Assembly: GCF_026151205.1 (NCBI RefSeq)
Contig: NC_087072.1
Span: 9,049,669 to 9,113,668 of the forward strand
Reading direction: 5' to 3'
Source: Bolinopsis microptera
Lineage: Eukaryota; Ctenophora; Tentaculata; Lobata; Bolinopsidae
DNA: 64,000 bases
The position numbers and the translations under genes are program-made. A model generated the notes under the pieces. It saw only the letters and a program-made list of their open reading frames with translations, was not told where the DNA came from and ran no database searches. Shown in pieces: positions 24,401 through 33,899 of the stretch. The stretch's first letter is position 1; each line of letters begins with the position of its first letter.

Positions 24401-24559
24401 AAATAATTAATCGTATTTATTCGAATTTGTCGAATCAGGGTAAATTATTTGCTGTTTAATAGGTAAAGTCAATTATTCAAATAAGAAAGAGGATAAAATA
24501 ATACTCGTAATAATATTCTGGAACCCACCATTGATGTCTTTAGGCAGTAGTACCCTCAT
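3411..24559 (-). CDS. ABCB6-like: ABCB6/HMT1-type half ABC transporter, 16 exons, 3' end not in window
   Basis: Minus-strand exons: 24529-24559 (ATG), 24236-24387, 22678-22788, 17916-18073, 17534-17744, 7692-7813, 7393-7484, 7169-7246, 6142-6250, 5858-5947, 5023-5144, 4728-4875, 4325-4482, 3897-4066, 3677-3760, 3411-3542. They join in phase to about 656 codons. The order matches ABCB6: extra N-terminal membrane domain ([18 protein letters not shown]), linker with FPFVWPKGS, six-helix domain ([70 protein letters not shown]), and the start of the ATPase domain ([11 protein letters not shown], Walker [29 protein letters not shown]). Family members transport haem/porphyrin or thiol-metal conjugates at mitochondrial or endolysosomal membranes. 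The signature motif, Walker B and H-loop are absent from 1-3410, so the gene either continues left of the window or is cut by the repeat array. The weakest junctions are the donors at 24236, 7692 and 3897. Confidence 0.88.
5811..5850. repeat. TACATTG heptanucleotide microsatellite
   Basis: About five copies of a TACATTG unit, ending just before the splice donor of the 5858-5947 exon of the ABCB6-like gene. It is intronic. Confidence 0.8.
6250..6475. repeat. 24-bp minisatellite abutting an ABCB6-like splice acceptor
   Basis: About nine copies of a roughly 24-bp unit containing CATGTTACATACCTGAACAT run from the acceptor of the 6142-6250 exon into the intron. On the gene strand each unit reads TATGTTCAGGTATGTAAC, so every unit carries an acceptor-like TTCAG and a donor-like GTATGT. 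The first unit includes the real acceptor. The open frame on this strand (a CGMFRYVT repeat) is an artefact of the array. Confidence 0.85.
7124..7165. repeat. Tandem duplication beside a splice donor
   Basis: Two direct copies of ACTGTTAGTTGGATTATAGT stand back to back in the intron, next to the donor of the 7169-7246 exon of the ABCB6-like gene. This is a recent short duplication with no coding effect. Confidence 0.8.
8640..8770. repeat. AGAGGCAACATATA repeat with a hairpin (copy 1)
   Basis: The sequence AGAGGCAACATATAGGTG is followed by a short perfect inverted repeat (GGCAGGTGCGG .. CCGCACCTGCC). A related sequence in opposite orientation lies at about 17330-17425. The two copies flank the hAT-type foldback element but have no visible target duplication of their own. 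Probably ends of another, older DNA transposon. Confidence 0.45.
10508..15174. mobile_element. Element E1: poly(G)/poly(C)-capped foldback element nested in the hAT element
   Basis: It begins with nine G (10508-10516) and TGACATGTCTCCAATGTCTC and ends with the inverse, GAGACATTGGAGACATGTCA, plus a C run ending at 15174. The left arm (to about 10865) is a tandem array of a 9-bp GAGACATTG unit with a hairpin turn CTTTTCGAAAAAG near 10550. The right arm (14935-15145) is its inverse with the turn TTTTTTCAAAAAA. The core (10866-14930) is about 4 kb of CCTCCTCAG/GCCATCCTC satellite. The flanks share only TATA (AATATA left, TTATAA right), so the target duplication is not clear. Ser/Pro/Leu-rich ORFs in the core are translated satellite. 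Confidence 0.82.
10866..14930 (+). repeat. CCT/CTC-rich polypyrimidine satellite core of E1
   Basis: About 4 kb of sequence on this strand is almost only C and T with periodic CAG/GAG. Recurrent words are TCCTCCTCAGTCCTCC and GCCATCCTCCTCA. Segments repeat at larger scale: the block beginning TCAGTCATCCTCCTCAGCCA near 11330 recurs near 12940, and the ATGAGTCCTCCTCCTCCTCT block at 12541 recurs at 14072. It has the same composition, in the opposite orientation, as the cores of E2 and E3. Confidence 0.9.
16745..16982 (+). repeat. Dispersed repeat with TGACACCAC/GTGGTGTCA inner inverted ends (copy 1)
   Basis: About 240 bp similar to 33476-33683. Shared words are TTTGACACCAC, AAAGCATTTGACCCAGCC, TTTTTGCGGAAAGTCG and GTGTCAGTAAA. 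In this copy TGACACCAC and GTGGTGTCA form an inverted pair. Probably a short non-autonomous transposon. It lies inside the large ABCB6-like intron. Confidence 0.6.
17330..17425. repeat. AGAGGCAACATATA repeat (inverted copy 2)
   Basis: Read on the minus strand this gives CAGAGGCAACATATAAGTGC followed by GGTGGGTGCGGT, related to 8640-8770 on the plus strand. It lies outside the right end of the hAT element. Origin uncertain. Confidence 0.4.
18115..19854. other. Intron sequence of the ABCB6-like gene, no gene seen
   Basis: Part of the intron between exons 22678-22788 and 17916-18073. It contains a short TTTCG repeat at about 18436-18455. No convincing coding exon or RNA gene was seen on either strand. 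Confidence 0.4.
19855..20216. repeat. 63-bp minisatellite, about 5.7 copies
   Basis: The 63-bp unit contains GTGCAAGCTGCACCTGAAAG and TGATTTTGCTGGTGATGTTT. One unit is truncated after GATG (near 20095). Each unit includes the near-palindrome GTGCA-AGC-TGCAC. As 63 is a multiple of 3, the minus strand stays open with a 21-residue repeat, but it has no start context or conserved homologue and lies in an ABCB6-like intron. Confidence 0.88.
20650..20820. mobile_element. GGG-TCGTTCACAT MITE with poly-C tracts (degenerate)
   Basis: The left end GGGGTCGTTCACATAATATC and internal TTACGTAATC motifs match the MITE at 24024-24185. Two long C tracts (about 20731-20758 and 20792-20805) lie inside. The right terminus is not clearly preserved. 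It stands about 200 bp upstream of the GPCR start codon. Confidence 0.5.
21024..22189 (+). CDS. Class A-like seven-helix GPCR, orphan, two exons
   Basis: Exon 1 runs 21024-21993 and holds all seven helices. A donor CACG|GTGAGA and an acceptor TTCAG|GTGGAGG give exon 2 at 22116-22189, in phase, adding a basic tail that ends GTPV and TGA: 347 residues. If the intron is retained, the frame runs to 22085 instead. Helix 1 has GDTIIL, helix 2 [11 protein letters not shown], helix 7 [12 protein letters not shown] followed by a short FRNFVR helix 8. The DRY position in helix 3 is replaced ([10 protein letters not shown]) and NPxxY is changed, so it is a divergent rhodopsin-like receptor. The C-terminal T-P-V fits a class I PDZ ligand. 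The ligand cannot be predicted. The gene is nested antisense in an intron of the ABCB6-like gene, 0.5 kb from its exon at 22678. Confidence 0.85.
22829..23930. repeat. 11-bp minisatellite GTTACCTCAGT, about 100 copies
   Basis: An 11-bp unit GTTACCTCAGT alternates with variants GTTACCTTAGT, GTTACCTCGGT and GTTACATCAGT over 1.1 kb. The T/C variant recurs in blocks (for example near 22920, 23180 and 23430), suggesting higher-order duplication. It fills most of the 1.45 kb intron between the second and third ABCB6-like exons, ending about 40 bp from the acceptor side. All its ORFs are periodic translations of the repeat. Confidence 0.95.
24024..24185. mobile_element. MITE with GGGACCGTTCACATATTACG terminal inverted repeats
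   Basis: A 160-bp element with inverted ends: left GGGACCGTTCACATATTACG and right GATTACGTAATATGTGAACG followed by ACCC. A C tract sits inside the right arm (about 24147-24155). The immediate flanks (ATCA left, ATAA right) do not give a clean duplication. A GGG..CCC start with short flanks recalls PIF/Harbinger-type MITEs, but this is not proven. Related sequences lie at 20650, 27901 and 62732. It ends about 50 bp from an ABCB6-like exon. Confidence 0.72.
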
Positions 24560-25550
24560 TTTCTCCCTCAAGATGGTAAGATCTCAGTTAGGCTATGTGT
24601 TATGTTGGCGAGCTAGATTGGTCCATCTGAATCCTTCGTGCACTAAGTCAGATTATTGTCATTGTTTTAAAAACTTAATACAAATTATTCATTTTTGGTT
24701 GAATTGTAATTTAAACTTTTAAACTGATCAAAACAAATAAGACAAGTTGGTTTGCTACTGTCCACTTTACGACAATATTAAACTATCATCATGATTTTAA
24801 ATTATGTGATACCAGCTGTATTAATTTAAATAGTTGCACGTGTAATTTGTATAGTTGTTTTGGTCCAAAAGAATTTTGGAAACCTTGATTGCATATTTTC
24901 TAGTATTATACTTTCAAAGAAAGGAAAATAAAGTCTATGAAATGAATTATGAACCCAAAATTATAATATAGTAAATTATCGTGACGCCACGGAAAAGAAA
25001 AGTGGAAGTAACCCCTTTATGTTTAAAAGCTATTTTCTTAGTTTTTAGCCAAAGCGATTTTCGCATAAAACATGATAACATATAATACAATTTTGGAACA
25101 ATCGAAAATTCAGCAATATTAGATTTTAAAATATATAAATTAAGCAAAATAAAGGTATATATACCTTTATTTTGCTTAATTTATATATTATTAAAATAAT
25201 GCGTGATTGAGCAATTAAAAGATTAGAACTGACAAAGAACAAAAATGAACAATAATTTAATATACAGAACTGTGAAGACTCACAGTGACCATTTGACCAA
25301 AATACAGATGTAACTTGTTGTTCTACAGTTCAGGTGTATTGATAAGCTTATCAAATTATGATAATACTATGTAACCCTGCCTTCGACCGGATTTCATTGT
25401 CGCAGTTAAAACGGTGCCAAAGTATAAACCCGCTTAGTCAAAAACCCGCATCAGACTGCAACAAAATTGTCAAGCAAATAGGAGTCATGAGTAAAGTAAA
25501 ATTTCAAGTAGCAGAATATGAAGTATTACCAGAGAGGGTGAAGCATTACC
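24560..25550. other. Intergenic region upstream of the ABCB6-like gene
   Basis: Presumably contains the promoter of the minus-strand ABCB6-like gene next to 24559. No TATA box or exon could be assigned. It holds a perfect 60-bp palindrome (25130-25189) and a 20-bp sequence at 25525-25544 that recurs just right of element E2. Confidence 0.4.
25130..25189. repeat. Perfect 60-bp palindrome without loop
   Basis: The 30 bases 25130-25159 are the exact reverse complement of 25160-25189, with the centre at GGTATA|TATACC. There is no spacer and no mismatch. Such a sequence can extrude as a cruciform or, if transcribed, fold into a perfect hairpin. It is not part of a recognised element. Confidence 0.95.
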
Positions 25551-27565
25551 GGGGGGGGGGGGTGTCATGTCCGTCTATGTCCGCCTATGTCCTGTCCTTT
25601 TTGGATTCTATGAGACAACGGACGTGTTTTTTGGGACATTGGCGGACACGGACGGACATTGGCGGACTCGGACGGACATTGGCGGACTCGGACGGACATT
25701 GGCGGACTCGGACGGACATTGGCGGACCCGGACGGACATTGGCGGACTTGGATGGACATTGGTGGACATTAGCGGACATTGGTGGACATTAGCGGACAAA
25801 CATTTTGAGGACTGAAGAGTACTGAAGAGTACTGAAGAGTACTGAGGAGGATGGCTGAGAAGGATGGCTGAGGAGGATGGCTGAGGAGGATGAATGAGGA
25901 GGATGACTGAGGAGGATGACTGAGAGGGAGGAGAAGGATCAGGAAGATCCAGGAGGAGGAGGACCCAGAAGGAGGACCTAGGAGGAGGAGGAGGAGAACT
26001 GAGGAGGATGACTGAGGAGGAGGAGGACTCAGGAGGAGGACTGAGGAGGACTGAGAAGGAGGAGGATGGCTGAGGAGGATGGCTGAGGAGGATGGCTGAG
26101 AGGGAGGAGGAGGAGGAAGAGGAGGAAGAGGACTGAGGAGGAGGAGGAGAAGGACTGAGGAGGAGAAGGAGGACCCAGGAGGAGGAGGACCCAGGAGGAG
26201 GACCCAGGAGGAGGAGGAGGACTGGGGAGGAGGAGAACTGTTGAGGACTGATGAGGAGGACTGAGGACGAGGAGGAGGAGTAGGAGGAGGACTGAGGAGG
26301 AGAGGAGGAAGAGGACTGGGGAGGATCAGGAAGACCCAGGAGGACCCAGGAGGAGGAGGAGGAGGACTCAGGAGGAGGAGGAGGACTGAGGAGGACTGAG
26401 GAGGAGGACTGACGATGACTGAGAAGGAGGAGGACTGAGGAGTACTGAGGAGGATGGCTGAGGAGGATGGCTGGGGAGGATGGCTGAGGAGGATGACTGA
26501 GGAGGATGACTGAGAGGGAGGAGGAGGAGGACTCAGGAGGAGGACTCAGAAGGAAGAGGAGGAGGACTCAGGAGGAGGACTCAGGAGGAGGACTTAGGAG
26601 AAATGAGAAGGAGGACTGAGGAGAACTGAGGAGGAGGAGGAGGAGGAGGACTGAATAGGAGGAGGAGAAGGAGGGGGACTGGGAGAGGACTGGGGAGGAG
26701 GAGGACTGATGAGAAGGATGAGGAGGAGGACCCAGGAGGAGGAGGACTGAGGACCGAGGAGGAAGAGGAGGAGGATGAAGATGAGGAGGAGGATTGAGGA
26801 GGAGGAGGATTGAGGAGGAGGACTGATGAGGATGGCTGAGGAGGATGACTGAGAGGGAAGAGGAGGAGGAGGAGGACTCAGGAGGAGGAGGAGGACTGAG
26901 GAGGACTGAGAAGGAGGAGGAGGAGGAGGACTGAATAGGAGGAGGAGGAGGGGGACTGGGGGAGGACTGAGGAGGAGGATGGAGGACTGAGGAGAAGGAT
27001 GAGGAGGAGGACTGAGGAGGACTGAGGACTGAGGAGGAAGAGGAGGATCATGAAGAGGAGGAGGAGGACCCAGGAGGAGGACTCAGGAGGAGGAGGAGGA
27101 CTGGGGAGGAGAAGGACTGTTGAGGAGGAGGAGGAGGAGTAGGAGGAGGACTGAGGAGGGGAGGAGTAAGAGAACTGAGGAAGATCAGGAAGACCCAGGG
27201 GGAGGAGGAGGAAGAGTAGGAGGAGGAAGCATCTAAATGTTATTTCCATTTTTGTCCGTTTCTGTCCATTTTTGTCCGCTTTGACCTTTGTCCGCTCTAT
27301 TTTTTGTCCGTTTTGAAAATATAGGGTACCGAACGGACAAAAAACATGATCCCCCTATAACAGCAAAAATTGAACATTTTATTTAGCAATTTAGGTGTCC
27401 ATTTATGTCCGCCTATGTCCGCCTATGTCCGTCTATGTCCGCCTATGTCCGCCTATGTCCGCCTATGTCCGTCTATGTCCGTCTATGTCCGCCTATGTCC
27501 TGTCTTTTTTGGGTTCTATGAGACAAGCGGACATAGACGGACGTGACACCCCCCCCCCCCCCCCC
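25551..27565. mobile_element. Element E2: poly(G)/poly(C)-capped foldback element with 6-bp TSD
   Basis: Twelve G (25551-25562) precede TGTCATGTCCGTCTATGTCC. The right end is the inverse, GGACATAGACGGACGTGACA, followed by 17 C to 27565. Flanks are ATTACC at 25545-25550 and again at 27566-27571. The left arm (to 25800) has a hairpin turn, CCTTTTTGGATTCTATGAGA, then tandem GGACATTGGCGGACTCGGAC. The core (25803-27230) is AGG/GAG purine satellite. The right arm (27231-27548) has GTCCGTTT and ATGTCCGCCT repeats and the same hairpin turn. Its ends are almost identical to those of E3. No protein is encoded. Confidence 0.88.
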
Positions 27566-27900
27566 ATTACCAAGAGAGGGTGAAGCGAACACATTTAAAC
27601 TTAATTAACATATCGAAACAGAATGTTGTGCCCTATTTGAACTTCCTATAAAGCACCGTTCACCCGACAATAACCTTATTACATGAAATTTTAACCTCTC
27701 TTTAGTCCGACAGTAAATTTTTGCTCACTTTATTTGTTGTCAGGGCGGACGGTAAGTAATTGGTATGGAGGCAAATCCGCTCCCTCACTCAGACTGAGGA
27801 GCTAAGTGTCTCGTGATCGGACCTCGTCTCTATTTCAGATCAATCTGTCGCTGTAATAAAAAGCAGCATGCGACCAATTCAACCACAAATTGAACCACTT

Positions 27901-27990
27901 AGAGGTTGTTCGCATATTATACAATCACTATTTAGCTAATTTGTAGCCCTATTGGTCCTATTGGTAATTTGCAGTGGCTAAAAAACATGG
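27901..27990. mobile_element. Degenerate copy of the GTTCACATATTACG MITE end
   Basis: GGTTGTTCGCATATTATACA followed by CAATCACTATTTAGCTAATT aligns by eye to the left end of the MITE at 24024. The right end was not found, so this is a fragment. Confidence 0.35.
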
Positions 27991-28200
27991 TGAAACTTAC
28001 ATCATCAACAAAAAGCTAAAACCAATTCATCAATATAGTATAACCCTCGATAAAAATTCGACTTTAATTATTCTTATTTCTTAACAAAAAAATCAAGCTA
28101 TTATTCTTGAAATCAATTAGTATTTAAGGTTTAATCTCAATTTAAATTTAACAACAAATATCAGCGCCTCTTTTGTCTACCAGTGTTTAAATTAGTTTAA

Positions 28201-29420
28201 TTAACTGGCTTTTTTAACTTGTCCGATGTACTCCGCAAATGATACAAGGCCGTCGTTGTTCTTGTCGAAATCTTTCAAAGTTAAATCTACGATACCTGAG
28301 AAAGAAATATCGTTAATATTAGGAGTAGTGCGCACATTTCATGATATTGTGTTACTTAAATAACATAAGAAAGGTGTTATGTATGGTTTTATGTATGGAA
28401 ACACAGATCGAGATGATTAAGTTGATTCTGAAATACTGGAAATTCAATGCAAACCATATATACAGATAATAAGATAATAACTTAAAGGAACTAACCGACA
28501 TAAGTTTGTAAATCTTTATCATATTGTTCAGCAGTGTAAGTGTCATCTATCTTCTTACTTCTGTGATCTCCAAATGAGGTGAGGAGTTCTAACCCGTCCA
28601 TAAATCCTGTATATAATTAACTTATAACTTTAGTGAACATTGTGATACATATAAGTTTAAAACTCGGCTTCGCCTCACACTTGAAGAGCCCTTCGGTGAA
28701 TAGACGGAGAAGTGAGAACCCTACGCAAAGCACTGTCAGTTCAAGGCAGAGTAAGTTCTCTTGGTTTAAAACACGAGTCTAATAAAGTCATTTAAAATCT
28801 TAAAATCTCTGATTTCTGAAAGAGACAAACCGTCTTTATCGGTGTCATGAACGTTGAAGTATCCAAAATAAACATCATCTTCAGTGTCTAGTTTCACATC
28901 CTCTGCCATCTCAGCTAAGTGTTCTTGTAGATGCCTGTAATCGTGGTATGTGAATATTCAAGAAATCACTTCCTGTCACTCAATAATTTGTAACTGTTCC
29001 ACAGCATTAGATATTATTAGCTTTGTAACGTTTAATAAAATGTTTACACAACAGTACACACCATCAAACCCTAGTGAGCGGTCAAAGTGCGGTCGTTCGT
29101 GTCGGGTTATGATTTAGTTCTGTCGAGTTCAGTCCTGTTTATAGTCTAATCTGCAATCTGTGCGATAGCAGTCTTTTGTTTAGTTAATATTCCGTTTTCT
29201 CAGAATATAGTCAATCGGAGATTTACCATTCTTTAAATTTTGACATGTCACTGTTGAGTCTGGTTGACAAGTTGTGTCTACCTCGTTGGGTTTAAGTCGG
29301 GTTTACAACTCACTCTTTCATGTGCTCATCATCAGGGTTAACTTCGAAACTCTTGCTTTCGTGTGCCATTACTCCACAGAAGAGTAGAACTAACACCAAC
29401 ATACCGGTCATAGCTGACAT
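28201..29420 (-). CDS. Secreted two-EF-hand protein, MCFD2-like, four exons
   Basis: Exons 29314-29420, 28831-28934, 28496-28606 and 28201-28295 join in phase to 138 residues. Exon 1 codes a signal peptide (MLVLVLLFCGVMA) and a short acidic stretch. Then come a helix (EHLAEMAEDVKL), EF-hand 1 (HDTDKDGFMDGLELL, split by an intron within the loop), a spacer, and EF-hand 2 (FDKNNDGLVSFAEYI). Both loops have acidic residues at the calcium positions. Length, order and the HDxD..DGLEL and DKNNDG wording resemble MCFD2, the calcium-binding partner of LMAN1 in ER-to-Golgi cargo transport. There is no KDEL (end KKAS). Other small secreted EF-hand proteins, such as CGREF1 relatives, are possible. Confidence 0.78.
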
Positions 29421-29967
29421 TTCTGTATTATATATGAGTTTATTTGATAGCGGTAGGAACCGAGAACATGATTAAATTACGATGTTTTTTATGTTTGATT
29501 CTATGACACAGAATACTCATGATAATAAATCCTCAATATTTTTTGTCTTAATTCATTGTTCTGTAATGCGTATTTTCTCAAGATTGGTGAGATGAAACAT
29601 TCCATTTACGAGCATTATGCTAAATAAAATTAAGAATACAATTAAAAGATAAATTTAAAAGATGTACAAATGACAACGAGATACATATTGCAGGATAACA
29701 ATTCCAGGGAACATAATACTTCAAAGAATGTTTCAAATTATAAAATAATGCTTCGTCACGCTTTCCCGACAATCCACTTCGTCAAATATTTTCAAACAGA
29801 ACAAAAATAGCTCTGAAAACCAGGACTTTATAAACATATTCAAACCACGGTTATTAATTAATGCATCTAATATTTTATCTAATATGAACTTTTAGAACAG
29901 TATCTTGTGAAAGTAACATAAACTGAATTATCGCCCTCTTTGTAAAAATGAAGCTATGTTTTTATCT

Positions 29968-32900
29968 TCACTGGATCTTATGAATAAAAGTGGTGAGATC
30001 CTCCACAACTCCATCAGTATTGTCAAGATGAGAGAAATGTCCTCCGTGGTCGTGGTAAGTAAATCTGAGGATAACAATTCAAATTATTGTGATAATAGCC
30101 GGTTTGGACTTTAAAAATAACGTCTAACGAGCCACAGATTTCTGAGCCTTGAATGCCACAAACATTAACAATAATTCACAAAATGAACAAACAAGGATAA
30201 ACTAACTGTTTGATGTTGTTGAAAGTTCTCCAGGACGTGAACTTGGTAAGATGTATTATCTCGTTAGGAAAGTTGGAGATAGCAACAGGAACTGTGGGAA
30301 TTGTGAAGTTCTCCAGATATTCTCGGTCATTCCAGTAAAAGTCGTAATACATCCTGTAATCAATTACATTAATCAACCAGCATTCCTTTACACAATATTC
30401 TGTTTTTATAACGTTCTACCACTCTGTAACATGAGCGGAAAGTTTGTCAGTTTATTTACGCTGAAAGCAAAGTTCAACTTTGACTCAAAGTTGTCCTCAA
30501 CCAGGATATATCCTGTAGCTGTCTTTGCACGGATAAGGAATAGTTTAAGTTCCATCTATCTTATTGTTGCTATCTTATTGTTGCTACAACTCGAAGAAGT
30601 AGCAAATAACAACAATCTCAAACAATTACCTGAGGGAAGCCTGAGCGTTCCTCATGGCCCAGAAGATAAGAACAGTTGCACAGACATTATCTAAACCATA
30701 GTTGATGAGTCCTTTTCTCCACTGTTTAGGGTCGTTGTTCGGAGCACTCATTGTAACCAGAGGAGAACCTTGAAAGAGGATAATTAGTGAAGGTTGAGAA
30801 CATACTTTATATTTACAGAAAATAAAGTGAGCCCAAGGCTTTAGAGCAAGCAGATTTCATAAAGCTCAGAAGTCGACAGATTATAAACAATTTCCAACTC
30901 TTCGTTGTGAGATATAAAACATATCCATGTGTTCACCTATCCAGGAGATGAGTCCGAGAGGTGAGTCCACTAGAGCGTATCCTAATGTGTCTGGTATAAC
31001 TGTCTGGATGTGGAAGAAGGCAAACTTCTTGTACATCCTGGGGGAGAGGGAGCTTAGCAATAATATCATTTATAAATACTTTAACATCACAAGCTGACTT
31101 ATAGATATATCAGGGCTAAATTACAATTAAAATACAGAATTGCATATTCGCAGTGACTACAAAGGTAGGTTACCTCTCTTCTAGTCCAGATATAGGGTTG
31201 ATAAAGGCCTCTTCCTGATGCGTCTGGTAAACCAACTTAGGAGCGAACAAGCCAACTAGCAGCTGACTGACCTGTCTCCAGCCGAAGTGAATGTGGTTCA
31301 ATGTGTTGTGCAGACCGATCACGTGATCAGGATACACGTGGGTCATTACAGCTCCGATTATTGCTCCCCAGTCTCCACCGTGTATCTGGTGAAATGGAGA
31401 GTACTGAGTAACGGGAGAATCAGTTTCAAGGACCTAGTTAGAATGTAGTGTCCTATAACCACACCTAAGAGACTGAACTTCATGATATAGTTATATTATA
31501 TCTTATTCAGCAGTTTGACATGCCCACTCTCCCGTTTTTGTATTTAAAGTACTTGAAAACCTCGGATTTTTGAGTGGTCTTTATGCACTTTTATCAGAAA
31601 CGGCAGCACTAACATCTGAATATATCATGTAAACGCAATTTAAACCATGTTTACACAAAGGATCCGTCCCCTAACTCACGATATATTTGTGATATCCTAG
31701 TTTCACCATGAGTTTGTGGTATGTAAGAGCGACAATACACGGTGAAACACCGGGCAGTGTGGGAGCTTCTGTAAAGCCGTGTCCAGGCAGACTGGGTGCT
31801 ATTACTGTATACCCTGGAGAAGATGGTGCTATTATTAGATTTACAGGGGCAGTGGTAATACATATATCAATCATCAATATTATCATTATTATTGAGATTT
31901 ACACAGAGCAGTGATAATCTATTAAGTTATCTTAGTTATGTTAATGTACAATAAGTACAAAGTAATATTATGTATAATATTAATGTATAGCAATATTATG
32001 TTGGTTCAAAATAAATAGGGCAAAAAACACTGTACTCAAAATGACAGAAAAGGGTAGAGGTCTAACCTTGCTCAACCAGCATTGGGATTGATTTGTGGAA
32101 CTCCCAAACTGTGCTTGGCCAGCCATGAAGTAACATGATAGGAGTGGACTTCTTCTCCTCACTTCCAACCATGTGTATAAAGTGCAAGTTGATATCTCCT
32201 GGGAAACAACAGGAAGTTAATATTTATTGTTTCTACAAACTTGAAATAATACCTTATTTACGAAGTATGTAAATGGAAAATGGAGCAGGTTAAATTTCAC
32301 AAAATCTTGACAACCAGTAAGTAGTCAATACAGTGGTCTCTGTTAAAAAATCTAACAACTTGCCTATAACAGTTTTAAAATGTTTAAACTGATCAAGGAC
32401 ACTGTTAACATCTGCAATCTCGTAGAAATCAGTCAGGTGATTAGCTACCATGTTAACATAGCTAACTGGAACACCGTAAGGGCTGCTGTCAGGGTCCTCC
32501 AGGTTATTGTTTATAACCCTCTTTCTCAGACGATCTGAATTGTGGAAAATGTGAGATTTGTGGATGACAACTTGATTGGAAAACTGAACATATCATCATT
32601 TAAGGGTTACAGTATAGGACAGTTTCAATGAAATTAAGTTTCAAATTCCTGGACGTTGCTATCACACAAAATAATCATTAATTGTAAATCACCTATCATG
32701 TCGAGAAAAAACTCCTCAGTAATCAGATCAGTAGGATTAAACTCGACAACATCTGAATCTTTCCAGGATTCGGCCAATTCAATATAGCCTTGTTTCCTTT
32801 CCTTCATCATGGCAGATATCTTGCGTTTCTTCATAAAGGTAACGAGTCCAGCCACAGCAAGGGGCATCCCAACTATCACTACTATGTAGCAAAGTTCCAT
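29968..32900 (-). CDS. EPHX1-like: Microsomal-type epoxide hydrolase, tandem copy A
   Basis: Exons 32693-32900 (ATG 32898-32900), 32364-32534, 32067-32198, 31680-31813, 31174-31385, 30937-31037, 30630-30768, 30207-30353 and 29968-30064 join in phase to 446 residues. An N-terminal membrane anchor (MELCYIVVIVGMPLAVAG) is followed by the family's N-terminal region (DRLRKRV, FKHFKTVI), the oxyanion motif HGWP, PSLPGHGFTE, the nucleophile in GGDWG (Asp) and the catalytic His in GGHFSHLDN. The enzyme adds water to epoxides of xenobiotics or lipids at the ER membrane; insect relatives act on juvenile hormone. The second intron starts with GC (GTTATAG|GCAAGT). Intron 5 lies further downstream than in B and C, although the coding length is the same. 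Confidence 0.88.
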
Positions 32901-33475
32901 CACTCTGAAGAAGGTATGGTTCAATTTTGCAAAACAAAGTTGATTATCAGAAAGCTTCAAGAAGGAATTTGTCTGTAAGTCGAGTAAATTAAGAAATGTC
33001 AATTTGACAAAGATTGTTTCAAAAATATCATATTAATATTGTGATGTTATCGATCAAAGCAAAATATTCAGTGTTCACTGGAAACGTTAAATTCAATTTA
33101 TAAAGCAACGCAACTCAATAGAATTTGATACTATTGACAATGAACACATTAGGGATAACTTAATCTTCAAATTATCTCATAAGCAAGAAGATCAAATTTC
33201 AACCTGAAATTGGTGATATCAACTCCCATCCAATCAAATATCTCCCAACATTAATTAATCAAATATCTCCAGTATTAATTAATAATTATGTTTACCTAAA
33301 TTATCTGCATCAACTTTAATCCGCCTTCTTGTCTTAGCACCCCACTGTATGATTATTTACCAATGTAAATAACATTATAAATCCAGCGAACTAATGTTGT
33401 TGAAACCTGTAACTGAGAGTTTGAAATAAACGAACAAAATTCGTCAAGAAACAAAAAACGATATTTTTTTAATTT

Positions 33476-33683
33476 ATCGATTTTGACACCACCTGAGAGT
33501 CTAATTTTTGGGACCTTTTGTATTTCTTCATACTGATAGAAAGGCCATAAAAGCATTTGACCCAGCCAAAAACGTTTCAATAATATATCTCTCACAGTTT
33601 TTGCGGAAAGTCGTATTGAAGTTGATACTGCAGTGTCAGTAAATGGCAACAGATATACACCAATATCGTCTAGCTTTATATAT
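33476..33683 (+). repeat. Dispersed repeat (copy 2 of the 16745 family)
   Basis: About 208 bp related to 16745-16982 (TTTTGACACCACC, AAAGCATTTGACCCAGCC, TTTTTGCGGAAAGTCG). It lies upstream of epoxide hydrolase A and directly abuts the TA-flanked MITE at 33685. Confidence 0.6.
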
Positions 33684-33874
33684 ACAGTAAAACCCCGATT
33701 TATTGCGCCCCCGATTCACCACATACCCCAAAATACCGCGGCCATTTCCTTTCCCCCAAATAGGGCTAAACATACATAATGTAAACCCAACAAACCCCGA
33801 CTTAATGCGGACCCCGATTTACCGCGGTTGTTTCCTTTCCCCCAAACTCCGCGGTAAATCGGGGTTTTACTGTA
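33683..33874. mobile_element. TA-flanked mariner/pogo-type MITE
   Basis: A 188-bp element (33685-33872) is flanked by TA on both sides. The terminal inverted repeats are CAGTAAAACCCCGATTTA and its exact reverse complement. TA duplication plus CAGT ends fits the Tc1/mariner superfamily, pogo/Tigger branch. There is no coding capacity. Internally, the TTTCCTTTCCCCCAAA block is duplicated (33746 and 33831). Confidence 0.85.
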
Positions 33875-33899
33875 GTACGATATTGGCAATTTAATGAAT

